A DNA stretch of 64,000 nt from Larimichthys crocea (GCF_000972845.2 NC_040018.1:10265157-10329156); one strand, 5' to 3'; shown: positions 48,871-62,213, numbered from the stretch's first letter. Translations and numbers: made by a program. The notes: generated by a model not told the origin, from the letters alone.

Positions 48871-51770
48871 ACGCAGAGAGTTGCTCTGAGTTGTAATAGG
48901 ACACTATTACAAATTAGAGCAGCATCAAAATGATTTCAAAATCTGTTATTTAATGGTAGAAAAGTTTCTCAAACATACATTGTTTCTTATTTTGTCATGA
49001 ATATTTAATGTTATATTAATGTTATCTCTCCCTGATTCATTCTTTCCCTTTCCCCTACAGTATAAATTACACACACAACAGGTCATCATCATTTTGTCTC
49101 GCAGAGGTTTAGGGTTACAAAACCGTTCTTGAATTTCAGTTTCATTTTGAGAGCTCCATATCATACTATACAGTCACACTTTGAATTTCAGAGAAATGCG
49201 AGCGAAGCTGTTTCAGAACTGGAACCAAGTTTCTAACAACTTTAAATAATTACTAATGAGCTGTGTCTAATTCATGAAAGATATCATTTGAATTTGTTCA
49301 TTCTGGTTTTCCCCCTTTTCCCCTCTACTTGTCATTCATGCACACGCTCACACATTGACAATAAATCAACCATTAAAGTACCCATGGTGTATGGATTAGT
49401 TTGTTTAAAAGACATCAACTGTGAGTTATTCGATATTCTACTCAAAAGCAAAAAAAAAAAAAAAAAAGGAAATGGAAAAACAAACTTGAAAACGTGACCT
49501 GGTAGGTCAGTGCCTCATGAGTTTCCTCATAATATAGCCTTTGGATTTAGTTCACGTTTTCTTTTCCTTTTACTTCTCAGAGGCATCGGTAGGGATAGCT
49601 AAAGCCTGCAGGCTAGCCTTCACACGGGGAAAAAAGAAGCTGGAACACAGTCTGAGCTTTGTGCAGGAGCTTGCATATAGAGCACATAGTGTTAGGGTAA
49701 CCAGGCAGTGCAGCTGGCCTTTCACAAGCATGCAACTTTAAGGCAGTGTTTAAATCAAGATGCAAAAGACAAGAACCCTGTTCTCCCACACGTACATGCA
49801 CATAAAAGGGAAAGAAAGAGAAGGAAAGTGAAACAGGGATGTGGAAATGATGACCCTCCAATACGGGACTTCAGTAATGACTATGTTAATGTAATTTGGC
49901 AAGAATAAATAGCTGCAGCAGCAACATGTCTTTGGTTTGGTGGTGTTAATATTTCATTATAAAGTTTCTACCATTACTGCTACTCTAATTACCACGCTAC
50001 TTGACTTGTGTAGGGTATTTTTTTACTAAGCAGAAGGTTTATTGTTTATTGAAGCTTAGCAATTCAGACCTTTTTAGAAATACGGTCCTATAAATAGTGG
50101 TGGCCTGTAATTTAAAGAGGTTTAGAAATAAAACCATTTAAAAGCTTATCCTAATGCAGGATTGTGGCAGTTAGATAAAGATGGCATATATTGTATTTAA
50201 CACTTTGTTCCTTAGATTAAATTATAAAGTCTAACTTAAGTTGTCGTTATTGTTTACAATTATTTTAGAGCACCATGCACTGCACTTTTTGATGTTTTTT
50301 CTAATAAAATTGTTTTCAGCAACTTATGAGTCCAAAACACATGCACACAAAGTCGTTTTGAGAAAACTGTTCAGCAAGAAAACATGTCAGCGAGTTCATC
50401 CTCCCGGCCCCCAAACCCTCTCCACAACATTCCTTTCATAAATGTGCGGTGCTGGAGTATTTTTTTTTTTAAGAAACTGGAGAGAGCTGGTATGTGGATG
50501 GGCCTATAATGGAGCTACTTCTATGGGAAGTTACCATTATCACTATCAGATCTCCTCTTATGTTCTGACCCATGGTCCAGTAGTTATTTCAAGGTTGGAT
50601 GACCACCCTCCACCTAACACAAACACACACACACACACACATTCACCCATTTTCCCACTATCCATGTATGTACACTACACAGAAACACAAATATAACTTT
50701 ACTCCCTCTTGTTACTGCATGCGCGTTAGCACCTGCACGACAAAGACCCTCCAGTCTCTGACATTAGTGTGAGCAGCAGGCGTGTCAGCATTATGCAAGG
50801 AGGCATCAGGTGGGTGTCAAAACATGTTTATCTCAACCAATTACCAACCCCCGTTGCTTGATTCCAGTTCATGAAAATGTCTGTAACCACAAGAGAGGGT
50901 AAATGATTTTGACATCTTCTTTTCAACTATGCAGCATCAGAGCACTTGCTTTCATCCCAGAACACCCCCATCCCCTCCCCCACCTTCCTTCTCTCTGCCT
51001 CCTGCAAGCATTCCTGCCCTCCCCCCACCCCCCTTTAGCTCCCCTTGCCAGTATGGATCTGTGAAATGTTGGCAGGGTGTGCTGCTATTGCATGGAGCCT
51101 CTGCGATAGGCATGGTGATGTGAGAGAACGAAGGTGAGAAAAGAAAAAAAAAAAACAGAAATCCTCTCATATCTCTGGGTACAGTCAAATCCTTTTTGTT
51201 TGCCCACTCGTGACATGCAGGCTGCATACAATAGGCAGCCATGTTCCACCAACCAAAATATTTGTCATGTGGCCAGTGACCTAAAGGACATTGCTCTTCT
51301 TAGATACGAACAATCAGTCAAGCGCTAACCTACTAGAGCTGATATGAGCTTTAGTGCCAGTGGATGTCAACAAGTGGTTTGATATTAACAGAGCCCAGAT
51401 GTTCTGTAAATAATGTTGCTCTGCTTCTCTTATAGCTAGAGTGACAAAAACTCATTCTTGGATATTTTGATTTGCTCCTTAGCTTAAAGTACAATAATTC
51501 TTACCCAGTGCCTCAGACATACGTAAAGATGTGAAAAGAAAAGAAGATCACTGTAGGCTATAACAATCTCTTTTTATTCTCTATTCCGAACAATCAGTTT
51601 AAAATGAACAGTCCTCACATGTACCGTTGTTATAAAAGACCAAAACATTTATGTCTCTGCATATAGTAATAGAAAGGTTATATGACATTCTAAATCAGAT
51701 AACATACTAATTAATAATGGATGCTGTTTCAATAAACCACTTTGTAATATTCATCAGGCTCACATACAAA
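48871..51770. other. Gene desert, third part
   Basis: No gene recognised. It includes a run of about 18 A at 49450-49467, a short CA tract (50621-50641), and a pyrimidine-rich stretch at 50966-51048 whose other strand has repeated G runs. All open frames are under 100 codons. Confidence 0.55.
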
Positions 51771-51782
51771 GACAGATTTATT
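51573..51782 (-). terminator. Candidate poly(A) signals for the basp1-like gene
   Basis: On the minus strand AATAAA occurs at 51782-51777 and again at 51578-51573, about 385 and 590 bases after the basp1-like stop codon. Either would give a short 3' untranslated region containing the (TC)n tract at 51911-51947. No transcript evidence is available. Confidence 0.35.
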
Positions 51783-51902
51783 CATTTCATTCATTTATAT
51801 CATCAGTATCAGTATTTTTGCTCTGTTGTTTAGTTTCATTGTCTGACTGTACTTACCCTCAAAATCCAAACTCAAGTCTCCTCTCTGCACTTCCAGTCTC
51901 TC

Positions 51903-51910
<8 letters not shown>

Positions 51911-51947
<37 letters not shown>
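51911..51947. repeat. (TC)n microsatellite
   Basis: About 18 TC units between tctg-type imperfect repeats. It lies in the presumed 3' untranslated region of the basp1-like gene, where the transcript would carry a GA-rich tract. Confidence 0.9.
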
Positions 51948-51950
<3 letters not shown>

Positions 51951-52162
51951 TCTGTCTGTCTTGTCTGTCTGTTGGTCTCTCTTTCTATCCTCAAGTGGTT
52001 GCATTTCATTTTTGGTTACTCAAAAGAAAATATCCTCTTTGCCTGAGTTACCACTATAGACATTGCGGTGATTACAGCCTTCCAGAAAGCCTATCTGTTT
52101 TTGGCTCTCTCACATCGGAGGATTAAAACTGAATTCACATTGATTTGTAAGATGGCTTCTTT

Positions 52163-54355
52163 TCAGACTGCCTGGGTAACCTCAGTGCCGAGACCATCCA
52201 CCATATCCGGGACTGCATCGGGAACTTCCTGGACATCCCCACTCACGTTCACATCCTTTTTCAGTTCAAAGTCACTTTGCTCCTTGATAGGCGCCTCCTC
52301 TGGCTTTTCATTACCATTAACACATTCCTCTGTCGTCATGGCAGCAGAATTTGTGCACTCTCCATTCACAGCTGGAAGTGCATCTACTTCTGCCACATCC
52401 TCTGTAACAGAGGGGCTCTCTAAATTTCCGTTTTCCATCTTGCTTTGTACCTCAGGTTCCTGGGAAGGCACCTCTTCTGCAGATGTTTCAGCTACCTCTT
52501 CAGGCTCAGCAGTAATTTCACTGGCAGAGACAGACTCTATGACAATCTCAGGGATGGGTTCTGCTGCTTCTGGCTCAGGTGCTGGCTCAGCAGCAGATAC
52601 TTCTGTTGGAACAGATTCCTCTTCTACAGGTTTATCAGTGTGGACCTCTGCTGCAGTCTCCGAGCCCACAGTTGCTTCTGCTCCACCAGCCTCAAGGGTA
52701 ATGTCAGACGTGGCTACAGTTGGTTCTGGCTCAACTTCTACTTGTTGCTCTGCTGCCGATTCTACAATATCAGCCTTTTGCTCAGGCTCTGGCTCTAATA
52801 CTTCCTCTGGTTCTGGCTCTGGTGCCTTCTCTGGTTCAAGTTCTGGCTCTGACTTGAGTGTTTGCTCTGGTTCTGGGGCTTGCTCCAGCACTGGCTCTGC
52901 AGCTAGCTCAGCCACTGGCTCAGGTTCAGGGACAGCAGCAGGCAGCACTGTCTGCTCCACAGTGACTTCTGGCTCAGTAACAGTCTCTGGTGTGGGCTCT
53001 GGCTCTTGGTCCTTAGGTGCTTCCTCCACACTGACAGGAACAACCTCTGGCACTGACACAGATTCTACAGTTGCAGCAGGTTCTTCTACAGGGAGCTCTT
53101 CAGGTGCAGCTGTAGGCATGGGTTCCTCCGATGCTGCTGCTGTAGCATCTGGGATCTGTACTGGAGATTGTTCCTCTATGACTGGGGCTGGCTCCTCTGC
53201 TGTTGGAACAGATTCCTCTGCTGCTACAACTGGTTCTATAACTACTGGAGCTGGTTCATCTACTGCTGCTGCAACTGGTTCCTCTACTGGAGCTGGTACC
53301 TCTGCTGCTGCAGGTGATTCCTCTACTGGAGCTGGTACCTCTGCTGCTGCAGGTGGTTCCTCTACTGGAGCTGGTACCTCTACTGCTGCAGGTGATTCCT
53401 CTACTGGAGCTGGTACCTCTACTGCTGCAGGTGATTCCTCTACTGGAGCTGGTACCTCTACTGCTGCAGGTGTTTCCTCTACTGGAGCTAGTACCTCTAC
53501 TGCTGCAGGTGGTTCCTCTTCTGGGGCTGGTACCTCTGCAGCTGCAGGTAGTTCCCATACTGGAGCTGGTACCTCTGCAACTGCTGGTAGTTCCTCCACT
53601 GGGGCTGGGACTTCTGCTGCTGCAGGTTCCTCCACTGGAGCTGGTGCCTCTGCTGCTGCAGGTGGTTCCTCTACTGGAGCTGGTACCTCTGCTGCTACAG
53701 ATGGTTCCTCTACTGGAGCTGGTACCTCTGCTGCTGCAAGTGGTTCCTCTACTGGAGCTGGTACCTCTACTGCTGCAGGTGGTTCCTCTACTGGAGCTGG
53801 TACCTCTGCTGCTACCGATGGTTCCTCTACTGGAGCTGGTACCTCTACTGCTGCAGGTGGTTCCTCTACTGGAGCTGGTACCTCTGCTGCTGCAGGTGGT
53901 TCCTCTACTGGAGCTGGTACCTCTGCTGCTACAGATGGTTCCTCTACTGGAGCTGGTACCACTGCTGCTAAAACTGGTTCCTCAGTTGGAGTTGGTACCT
54001 CTGCTGCTGCAACAGGTTCTTCTACTACTGCAGCTGGTTCCTCTGCTGCTACAACTGGTTCTTTCGCGGCTGGAGCTGGTTCCTCTGCCGCTGCAGCTGG
54101 TTCTTTCGCAACTGGAGCTGCCACCTGTGCTGCTGCAACTGGCTCCTCTGGAGGTGGAGTTTTGGGTTCTTCTGGGGCTTTTACAGCTTCAGTTACTGCT
54201 GCCTCAGCTGTTGACTTAACTTCTGTGGGCGTGGCTGCAGCCTCCACTTCAGCAGACTTCTCTGCACTTGTAGCTGTCACTGCGGCCTCTTCCTTCGCCT
54301 CTTTGGGGTCGCTCACATCATATCCCTTCCTCTTCTTGCTCAGTTTGCCTCCCAT
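52163..54355 (-). CDS. BASP1-like repeat-expanded membrane-associated protein
   Basis: Predicted 730 residues in one coding exon. The start MGGKLSKKRKGYDVSDPKEA closely matches BASP1 (CAP-23/NAP-22), a neuronal growth-cone protein held at the inner plasma membrane by Gly2 N-myristoylation and a basic patch. I infer the same here: Gly2 is present and a KKRK patch follows. The preferred start is at 54355, because the frame's earlier ATG at 54412 lies beyond a splice acceptor (AG at 54365-54364) and would block myristoylation. After an Ala/Glu/Pro-rich stretch come 18 tandem 13-residue repeats at residues 136-369 (type PVEEPPAAAEVPA), a Pro-Glu-rich zone, and a less repetitive acidic tail ending DGLGTEVTQAV. 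BASP1 itself is about 230 residues, so this protein is about three times longer. It has no membrane segment or catalytic motif and is probably disordered. A single coding exon also fits BASP1. It could be a basp1 paralogue; I leave the symbol empty. Confidence 0.85.
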   Translation of the reverse strand: MGGKLSKKRKGYDVSDPKEAKEEAAVTATSAEKSAEVEAAATPTEVKSTAEAAVTEAVKAPEEPKTPPPEEPVAAAQVAAPVAKEPAAAAEEPAPAAKEPVVAAEEPAAVVEEPVAAAEVPTPTEEPVLAAVVPAPVEEPSVAAEVPAPVEEPPAAAEVPAPVEEPPAAVEVPAPVEEPSVAAEVPAPVEEPPAAVEVPAPVEEPLAAAEVPAPVEEPSVAAEVPAPVEEPPAAAEAPAPVEEPAAAEVPAPVEELPAVAEVPAPVWELPAAAEVPAPEEEPPAAVEVLAPVEETPAAVEVPAPVEESPAAVEVPAPVEESPAAVEVPAPVEEPPAAAEVPAPVEESPAAAEVPAPVEEPVAAAVDEPAPVVIEPVVAAEESVPTAEEPAPVIEEQSPVQIPDATAAASEEPMPTAAPEELPVEEPAATVESVSVPEVVPVSVEEAPKDQEPEPTPETVTEPEVTVEQTVLPAAVPEPEPVAELAAEPVLEQAPEPEQTLKSEPELEPEKAPEPEPEEVLEPEPEQKADIVESAAEQQVEVEPEPTVATSDITLEAGGAEATVGSETAAEVHTDKPVEEESVPTEVSAAEPAPEPEAAEPIPEIVIESVSASEITAEPEEVAETSAEEVPSQEPEVQSKMENGNLESPSVTEDVAEVDALPAVNGECTNSAAMTTEECVNGNEKPEEAPIKEQSDFELKKDVNVSGDVQEVPDAVPDMVDGLGTEVTQAV
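53249..53950 (-). repeat. 39-bp tandem repeat array inside the basp1-like gene
   Basis: Eighteen units, each coding for 13 residues of the type PVEEPPAAAEVPA, total 702 bp. One unit is 12 residues and the last is 14, so the sum equals exactly 18 times 39. A variant with PSV in place of PPA occurs in units 1, 4 and 7, which are 117 bp apart, showing a three-unit higher-order repeat. All length changes are multiples of three, so the reading frame is preserved. Units share long identical DNA stretches, including third codon positions, which suggests recent duplication or gene conversion. Confidence 0.95.
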
Positions 54356-56645
54356 GGTGTCTCCTAGGAACAAGTGGATGAAGGTAATATGAGAGATTAA
54401 ACACTGAAACATTGTTTAATTTGGCCCCTGTCTCTTTAATCATGGATGTTTAAAAAAACATTGCATTACATTGTCCAGGAGAATATATACAGTACATATA
54501 TAAAACAGAAAGACCACAGCTGGCAGGGTTGAAAGGCAGCAGTGTTAACCACTGAACTGCTGAAGCATGGAGGTGATCTTCTTCATTTACACATGTGCAT
54601 GTTTACTTAAGGAAGTTAAAATGTATACAGCATATCGCTTGTGAACATAAGGAATGTGTTTTGTCAAACCTTTTAAAATGCAGCGTGGATCTAACTTAGT
54701 TCAAATGTAAAACAGTGTTCAGTCAGAAAGAATAAGGGAGAGAAGTGATTTGTCTGTAAGTGAACTAGAAAACAAATGTAAATGCATGGGAACCTCAGTC
54801 AGATCAGACAGCTCCACAGACTCTCTACCCTTTCAGGAATGTTGGGTAAGGCTCAGTGCCAAATAAGCCCACAACTCTGAGTTGAACATCTATGATGTAG
54901 ATGTACAACTATTCCTCTCTCAGCTTGAGAGACTCCAAACTACACAGCTCAGTGAGTTTAACATAGATAAAGACAGTCCAGAGCCTGCAGTCATATTCAC
55001 ATACAAGATATAAAAGACAAAACTGATTTTCTATATGGATTTACACGTTATTGTAAAATCACAATAATCCAATTGACAGTCTGTGAATGTTGTGCAACAG
55101 GCGTGTAGTCCTTTGTAATAATGTCACAACACGGTTGTGGCTGTAGGGGAAAAGTTAGTGATTACCACAGAATGTGACTTCCTTTCCGTGACAGAATGAA
55201 GAACTGGAAGTTCAAGTTTGTCTCACTAACTGTTTTTCAGCTGAGCTTGAACAAATCTATTGAATACAAGACAACACCACGGTTCTGCACAATCAGGTTA
55301 CATGTTTTTATTATATCAATTTCAAATGCCACTGACCGATAATTTGATTAGGCAATTTCCGTTTGACAGACGCTAATTCAACAGCTTTGAATATTATACA
55401 ACATCTTTTTTTATGGTCACAAGCAGGTCTTTTACCCTGAAGGACAGCATGTGGGTACGAACAATCTGGGAACTGTCCATAGTGCTACAATGGAGCAATC
55501 AAGACAGGATGCACCACAAACCAGGACAGGCTGTACATCCATTACACCAACAGTCTAACAAGCTGTCCACTAGTAAAAAAAACATAAGTCATTATATCTG
55601 CTTTTACAGCAATGCAGGTATAGTCCTGCTTTTAAACTTATTTCTAACTAATTATACATTTCATATGGTATCTTATTTGCTTATTTTTTCCTCCACAACC
55701 CTCATGGTGTCACCAACCCCCAAATCAGACAAAGCACAAAAAAAAAAGAAGCCTCCAGTTTTCATGGGAAAACCTAACATTGTGATATCAAATCATCAAC
55801 TGCCATTTTTTTCCAAGCCAACTTTTGAGTAAATGGGAAAAGACAAATGTACAGTAGACACAAAGCTTTGCACACATATTAGAAAGATAAAGGAGAAAGG
55901 AAGGGCAGCATGTGCCGGGCTGGTAACAAAGGATGGGGATTCCTCACCAGCAGCTCCTCACTGACAAAAGTAATGGGTTGAGCCACATTGGCACAGAACA
56001 CTGATGCTAATCTGTACTATAGAATGGAGTAAAGGCATAGGCTGCTATACAGGGGACTTCCACTATACCCCAGCCACGAACACTTGAGTGATAAAAGCTA
56101 TAGATGGATCTCCATCCCCCATTTCAACCCACCCACCGCTCCTTCTCTCAGCTGCTCTGCCCTTTTTGTTCACGAGCATTTGAAAATGTTGTATTCACAC
56201 GGACACGCGAAAGAAAAGCACATTCACCGCAATAACGAGTTAATATCACAAGTTCACAACTTTGTTTTGCGCCTTCTTTATCATAGGAGGTTTTTTAATA
56301 ATCGCATGGCCTACTTTAAAAAAAGAAAAAAACCCAGCGGTGCTCCCTGAGAAGGCGCACTATAATAAATTCGACCGCTAAGAATTAGAAAAAGAAAAAA
56401 AGAAAAAACCTTCCTTTATTGTGTCAGCCTTGAAATGTACAAATTTACATAATAGGAGAAAGGCACACAGGGAGAGAACAATGGGTAAGCTGCAGCTCTC
56501 CAGCATCTTTCTTTCTTTCTTGCTCACTTCTTTCTTTCTTGCTCACTTTCTTTCTTTTTACCAACAGGATACCAACACAAAATAACACATATCCCCAAAC
56601 ATGTTGCAATATTAAAATAAAAACAATGCTCTGATGTGACCAACC
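54356..56645 (-). other. Possible 5' intron of the basp1-like gene
   Basis: A splice acceptor (TTGTTCCTAG) ends at 54364, eight bases before the start codon, which matches the BASP1 layout of a non-coding first exon plus one coding exon. The best upstream donor I see is CTTACAG|GTTGGT at 56645/56644, but its GTTGGT is weak. No recognised protein exon lies between; the interval holds AT-rich sequence and a run of A near 55,737. Confidence 0.35.
56504..56560. repeat. CTTT-rich imperfect tandem repeat
   Basis: Repeated ctttctttctttcttgctca units occur with one near-perfect duplication of about 22 bases containing ttgctcacttctttc. It is a simple-sequence tract with no gene. Confidence 0.75.
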
Positions 56646-56922
56646 TGTAAGAGAGTGATCAGTTGGGACTTCTTTTCCAGGCGCCGGCTGGATGTGATAA
56701 TGGAGGTAAACCTTTGGAGTGACAGCTGCAGATTCCGCCCCTGCTCTCCGAGGTGCAGTGTGGGACTGTGGTGTAGGCTAACCGAGGAGTGCCCCTCACA
56801 GTTTTCTAGACATCTGTCGCTATCACAATCCAGCCCAACCCCACCACAGCTCCAACTGCAATCTATACCCTCCCAATCTTTAACCCCTCCTCTCCCGCAC
56901 ACACCCACTCCAGCGCATATAT
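56645..56922 (-). promoter_or_regulatory. Candidate TATA promoter and first exon of the basp1-like gene
   Basis: On the minus strand a TATA-like GGATATATGCG (about 56923-56913) is followed by a purine-rich, relatively GC-rich segment of about 245 bases, which stops at a possible splice donor (56645). Together they could form a non-coding first exon starting near 56,890. The placement rests on base composition and motif spacing only. Confidence 0.3.
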
Positions 56923-59898
56923 CCTCTGTTGTATGAATACATCTGCGGACTGAAGATGATTATGAGCTGACTGTAAAAATGCACATTTCTCCTTTTGTTT
57001 CTTCTCTTGCATAACAAAGTAATAAAAAGTGAAACGAGGAACAAGTTTAAAGACATTCACAGTCATTTATGACGCAGGCTGGTTCTGAAAGTGCTATATT
57101 TAATCTGCATGATTGCAGTATGTGATTTATTCCTGAGTTGTGGTAAACTGTTAATATGTCTACATCACTGTTTGGACGGTGGGCCTCTGAATATGTCATC
57201 TTAATCATGTGATATTATAGAAATATACAGAAACAGGCTGTGTGACGTATTAATGTGCTGTCACATGCCTGGCCTTTAAATGTTCTTGTTATGGACCATT
57301 GTGAAATATCCTGATACATTACGCTTTTTTGGTATTTGACTTCCACGTGTTAATGGGGCAAAGTTGCTCCGGGTGAAATTCAACAACTGACCCTTCCAGG
57401 TGATCAACAATTTGACCCGAGCTTGCATGCCACTGACACACTGCTAGGATGAGGCACTGACATTGAAACACCTACTGTAAACTCATTTAAACTGCTAGGA
57501 TATATTTGGCTGAAAGACCTCATATCTCTTAGTCCACTACTTGTCTCCACTTGCAGACTTCCTGTGGGGAAAAAAAGGTGAGATTAGGTATTTTACACTT
57601 CACACAGAATGTTTCTCTCTGTGAAACTGAAAGAAAGGAAATGCAAATTCCCCAACAACTGAAACAATGATCTTACCTTGCTCAAAACTCACCTGGCTGC
57701 ATTTGATCAGAAATGCTCTTGGGAAAAGTAGTCAAACAGGTTAATGGGTTTCACATACAGGTATACATTATGTACACCACAGTAGGGAAACTGTGTTTCA
57801 GTGCATATAACAAAAAATATTTTTGGAAATATATTTTTAAAGTGAGTGAAGTTTTATATTATATCTTTTTATTTACATCAAATCTTTAAATAAATACATT
57901 TATCACTCTATATTTTAGAGTTAATATCAGACAGACAGAATTATTGAGGAGACAGCACCCTCTCCTGTTACAAGAGCCTATAGTACAACACGGTGACTAT
58001 TGAGAAACCTCGATATAATAATGATACACTGCAAAATCTTTAGACGCAACAATGACACAGTTTTATTTATGTTTTTTGCAAGTATTTTCTGTTTCTCCCA
58101 TTTCTTGCCAGATCTACATCTTGTTCTCTACTTGTTCTGCTCTCTAGATGTCACAAGTTCTAGTTTCTGTTAAAGAAAGAAAGAAAATTAGATGAATCTA
58201 GTTTGTTTAGCCCTGCTGGCAGCAGAGCTAAACAGTGACAATAGGGCAGCAAAGGCTGAGTTTCACATGATGCAAAAGCTCTGGAATGCATTCCCCAGAG
58301 TATGACCACCATCCCAGCCAACCGCTCTGCTCCACATAGACACAGGACTCACAGACATACAGGGAGGCCTTGGAAAACTCCCCCTAGAGATACCATGTCC
58401 AAAGCTCATCTGTCTGCAAGTTCTGGTCCTGTTTGACCTCGACTGACACAAAGACTGAAGAGGTGGAGAAATAAAGAAACAGGTGCTGGGTGCTACAATA
58501 CGCTAGAGCTCACCAGCAGAGTGGTAGAATGTGTGAAGGAATGTGACAAACCGCTGGGCTTGTGTGGAGGCTTTCTCAGTACGAGAAAGGTTATACACCC
58601 TTAATGTATTTTTAATGAATATATGAATGAGCTGACAACTTGATATCTGATGTTCCCTTCAGAAGGTACAGCAAAAAGTCGTTCAATAGAGAGAACTGAT
58701 GCACTGTTTACACCACATCTCTCTACACATATGAAACACGAAGGGGTTGTTGAAGTAGGAGATAACTGTGCTGTGTGGCTCAGTTTGTCTGGGCTTTATT
58801 CGTTCAATGGCTGACCTGAAAATGTCAGCAGTGCCAACAAAAGCTTGTTTATAATGTGCACACCAACTCAGATCCACTGGTAAATTTGACCAAATAAGGA
58901 TGAAGCCAAAAATAGTTTCCTAATGGTCAAATACAAATTTTGGATCTCTGCAGTGTGCACATTTAAAAAAAAAAAAAGAATTTGTCACAATTCAAAATAA
59001 ATAGAAGCCATAAAAATCTGAACCAAAATGAAGCCATAGCTGTCTTGCATAAATATGCTGTCAGTTACAATTGGTTTATGATTTCTGCACGTCCATTTTC
59101 AGATAAATATAACAGCACCCCCTACTGGACACACAACACTCAAGAGTGTGTGTATTTATTTCCCACTTAGCATAAGGTTAATTAGTTATTGTGAGTTACT
59201 TATTCCTCTAATAATACCCCCTTTGTATACTTGTGTTACTTTAAATAAGATAAATTAGATAATTCATTTTTTGAAAAACTTAAAGCTGCGGCAGTAGATT
59301 TGCTGGACTGTCTCGCCCTTTAATGTTTAATGATGTGAACATTTTGTTGCTTTTCCTGTTTATGTGTTTTTGCTGCTGAATATATTTGCATGTCATGGCC
59401 GTGAGTGTTAAAAGGCTTAGGCTTTAGGATGCTTAAAGCTGGATTGCACTTATGTCATGATGTCTTTCAAAATAATTCAATTTACACAGTAAATCAATAT
59501 CTGAGTCATCATTATTCAAGGAACTCTGTAGACAAAGTAGTTTATTGAAAACATGACCAAAGTGAAACGCTTCATCTGACTCGCAGGGACACCAAACCAG
59601 TTTCATAACGTGTACAGTATAATGCCTGTGATATTCCTCTTGAGACCATGCAATGAACTTTCACAAATCCACGTCCTTTGACAGAGTAGTTCTTGAATAG
59701 GTGACATGTTTGTGTAACTGTATCTATGGATACCTTCATGGTATGTGTTTTTTAGACCGTTGGGCAACCATGACACCTCCTCAAAGCCCACATTGTATGT
59801 GCAGGAGAATTAGCAGAAGAATGTGCTTTAAGGAAGCTGCAAATCACACCTGATCTGACTAAAACAGAGACATTTAGTTGGACCCAGTTTAACTAATG
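56923..59898. other. Intergenic region between basp1-like and dync1li2
   Basis: No exon recognised. It is AT-rich unique sequence with a run of A near 58,965-58,976 and no long open frame. The minus-strand frames at 58263 and 59603 are under 65 codons and show no domain. Confidence 0.5.
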
Positions 59899-60067
59899 CA
59901 GGGGTCTCCAAACTTGTTCCACAAAGGGCCCCGTGTGGCTGCAGGTTTTTGTTCCAACCAACCAAGAGCACACAGTTTTGACCAATCAACTATCTGAAGG
60001 CTGAGATCAGTTGATTAAATGAGTCAAGTCTTTTGTGCCCTTTGTGGAACAAGTTTGGAGACCCCTG
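59899..60067. mobile_element. Short hAT-like MITE upstream of dync1li2
   Basis: The ends are perfect inverted repeats of about 31 bases beginning caggggtctccaaacttg. They are flanked by 8-bp near-duplicates, aactaatg (59891-59898) and atctaatg (60068-60075), identical in six of eight bases. The element is 169 bp with no coding capacity. From memory, elements with this end are frequent in teleost genomes. It lies about 460 bases upstream of the dync1li2 start codon, so probably just outside or within the promoter. Confidence 0.8.
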
Positions 60068-60524
60068 ATCTAATGGAACTGACTGGTAAAATGTTTATAG
60101 GGTTAAACATTTAAGGTCAAATGCACACTGAAGGCTCTGGCCTAACACTGTAAAGTCAGCTCTTGATATCACACTGTGTTCTCGATCAGCTGCTATGACA
60201 TCACCTATTGGCATGTGGCCAGAAGTAGAAGAAAAAAACAAACAAACACCTAAGTCAAATCATATTTTTTCCATATATAATTATCACGTTTTGTACAAAT
60301 AAACTCCTAGTGTCTTATAATATTCATTAAGTGTACCAATAACGATACTTTATAGCTACTTTACTTGAACGTCGGGGTGTGCAGAGCTGGACCCAGGGTG
60401 CCGGCGCGACGTAGCCGTCAATGAATGTAACGTACCCTTGGCTTGCTGTGTGGATGAGGGCGGTGCTAACGGTGCCCAAGAGAAGCAGGGCCTTGCCTTT
60501 GTGGTCTGTAGAGAGAGAGAGAAG

Positions 60525-62213
<1,689 letters not shown>

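Noticed and set aside
28132..52162. terb1 in the nae1-dync1li2 interval
   Set aside because: No frame resembling its armadillo or Myb-like domains was recognised, although very short diverged exons cannot be excluded by eye.
53314..54219. 301-codon plus-strand Leu/Val/Pro repeat frame
   Set aside because: Another shadow of the 39-bp array in a different frame.
52068..54392. 774-codon plus-strand frame rich in Ser, Thr, Gly and Ala
   Set aside because: It lies exactly antisense to the basp1-like exon. Its composition follows from the opposite-strand codons, and it has no signal peptide or known domain. Reported only as an observation.
54356..54412. Upstream in-frame ATG adding 19 residues to the basp1-like protein
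   Set aside because: A splice acceptor lies between this ATG and the MGGK start, and the extension would remove the N-terminal Gly needed for myristoylation.
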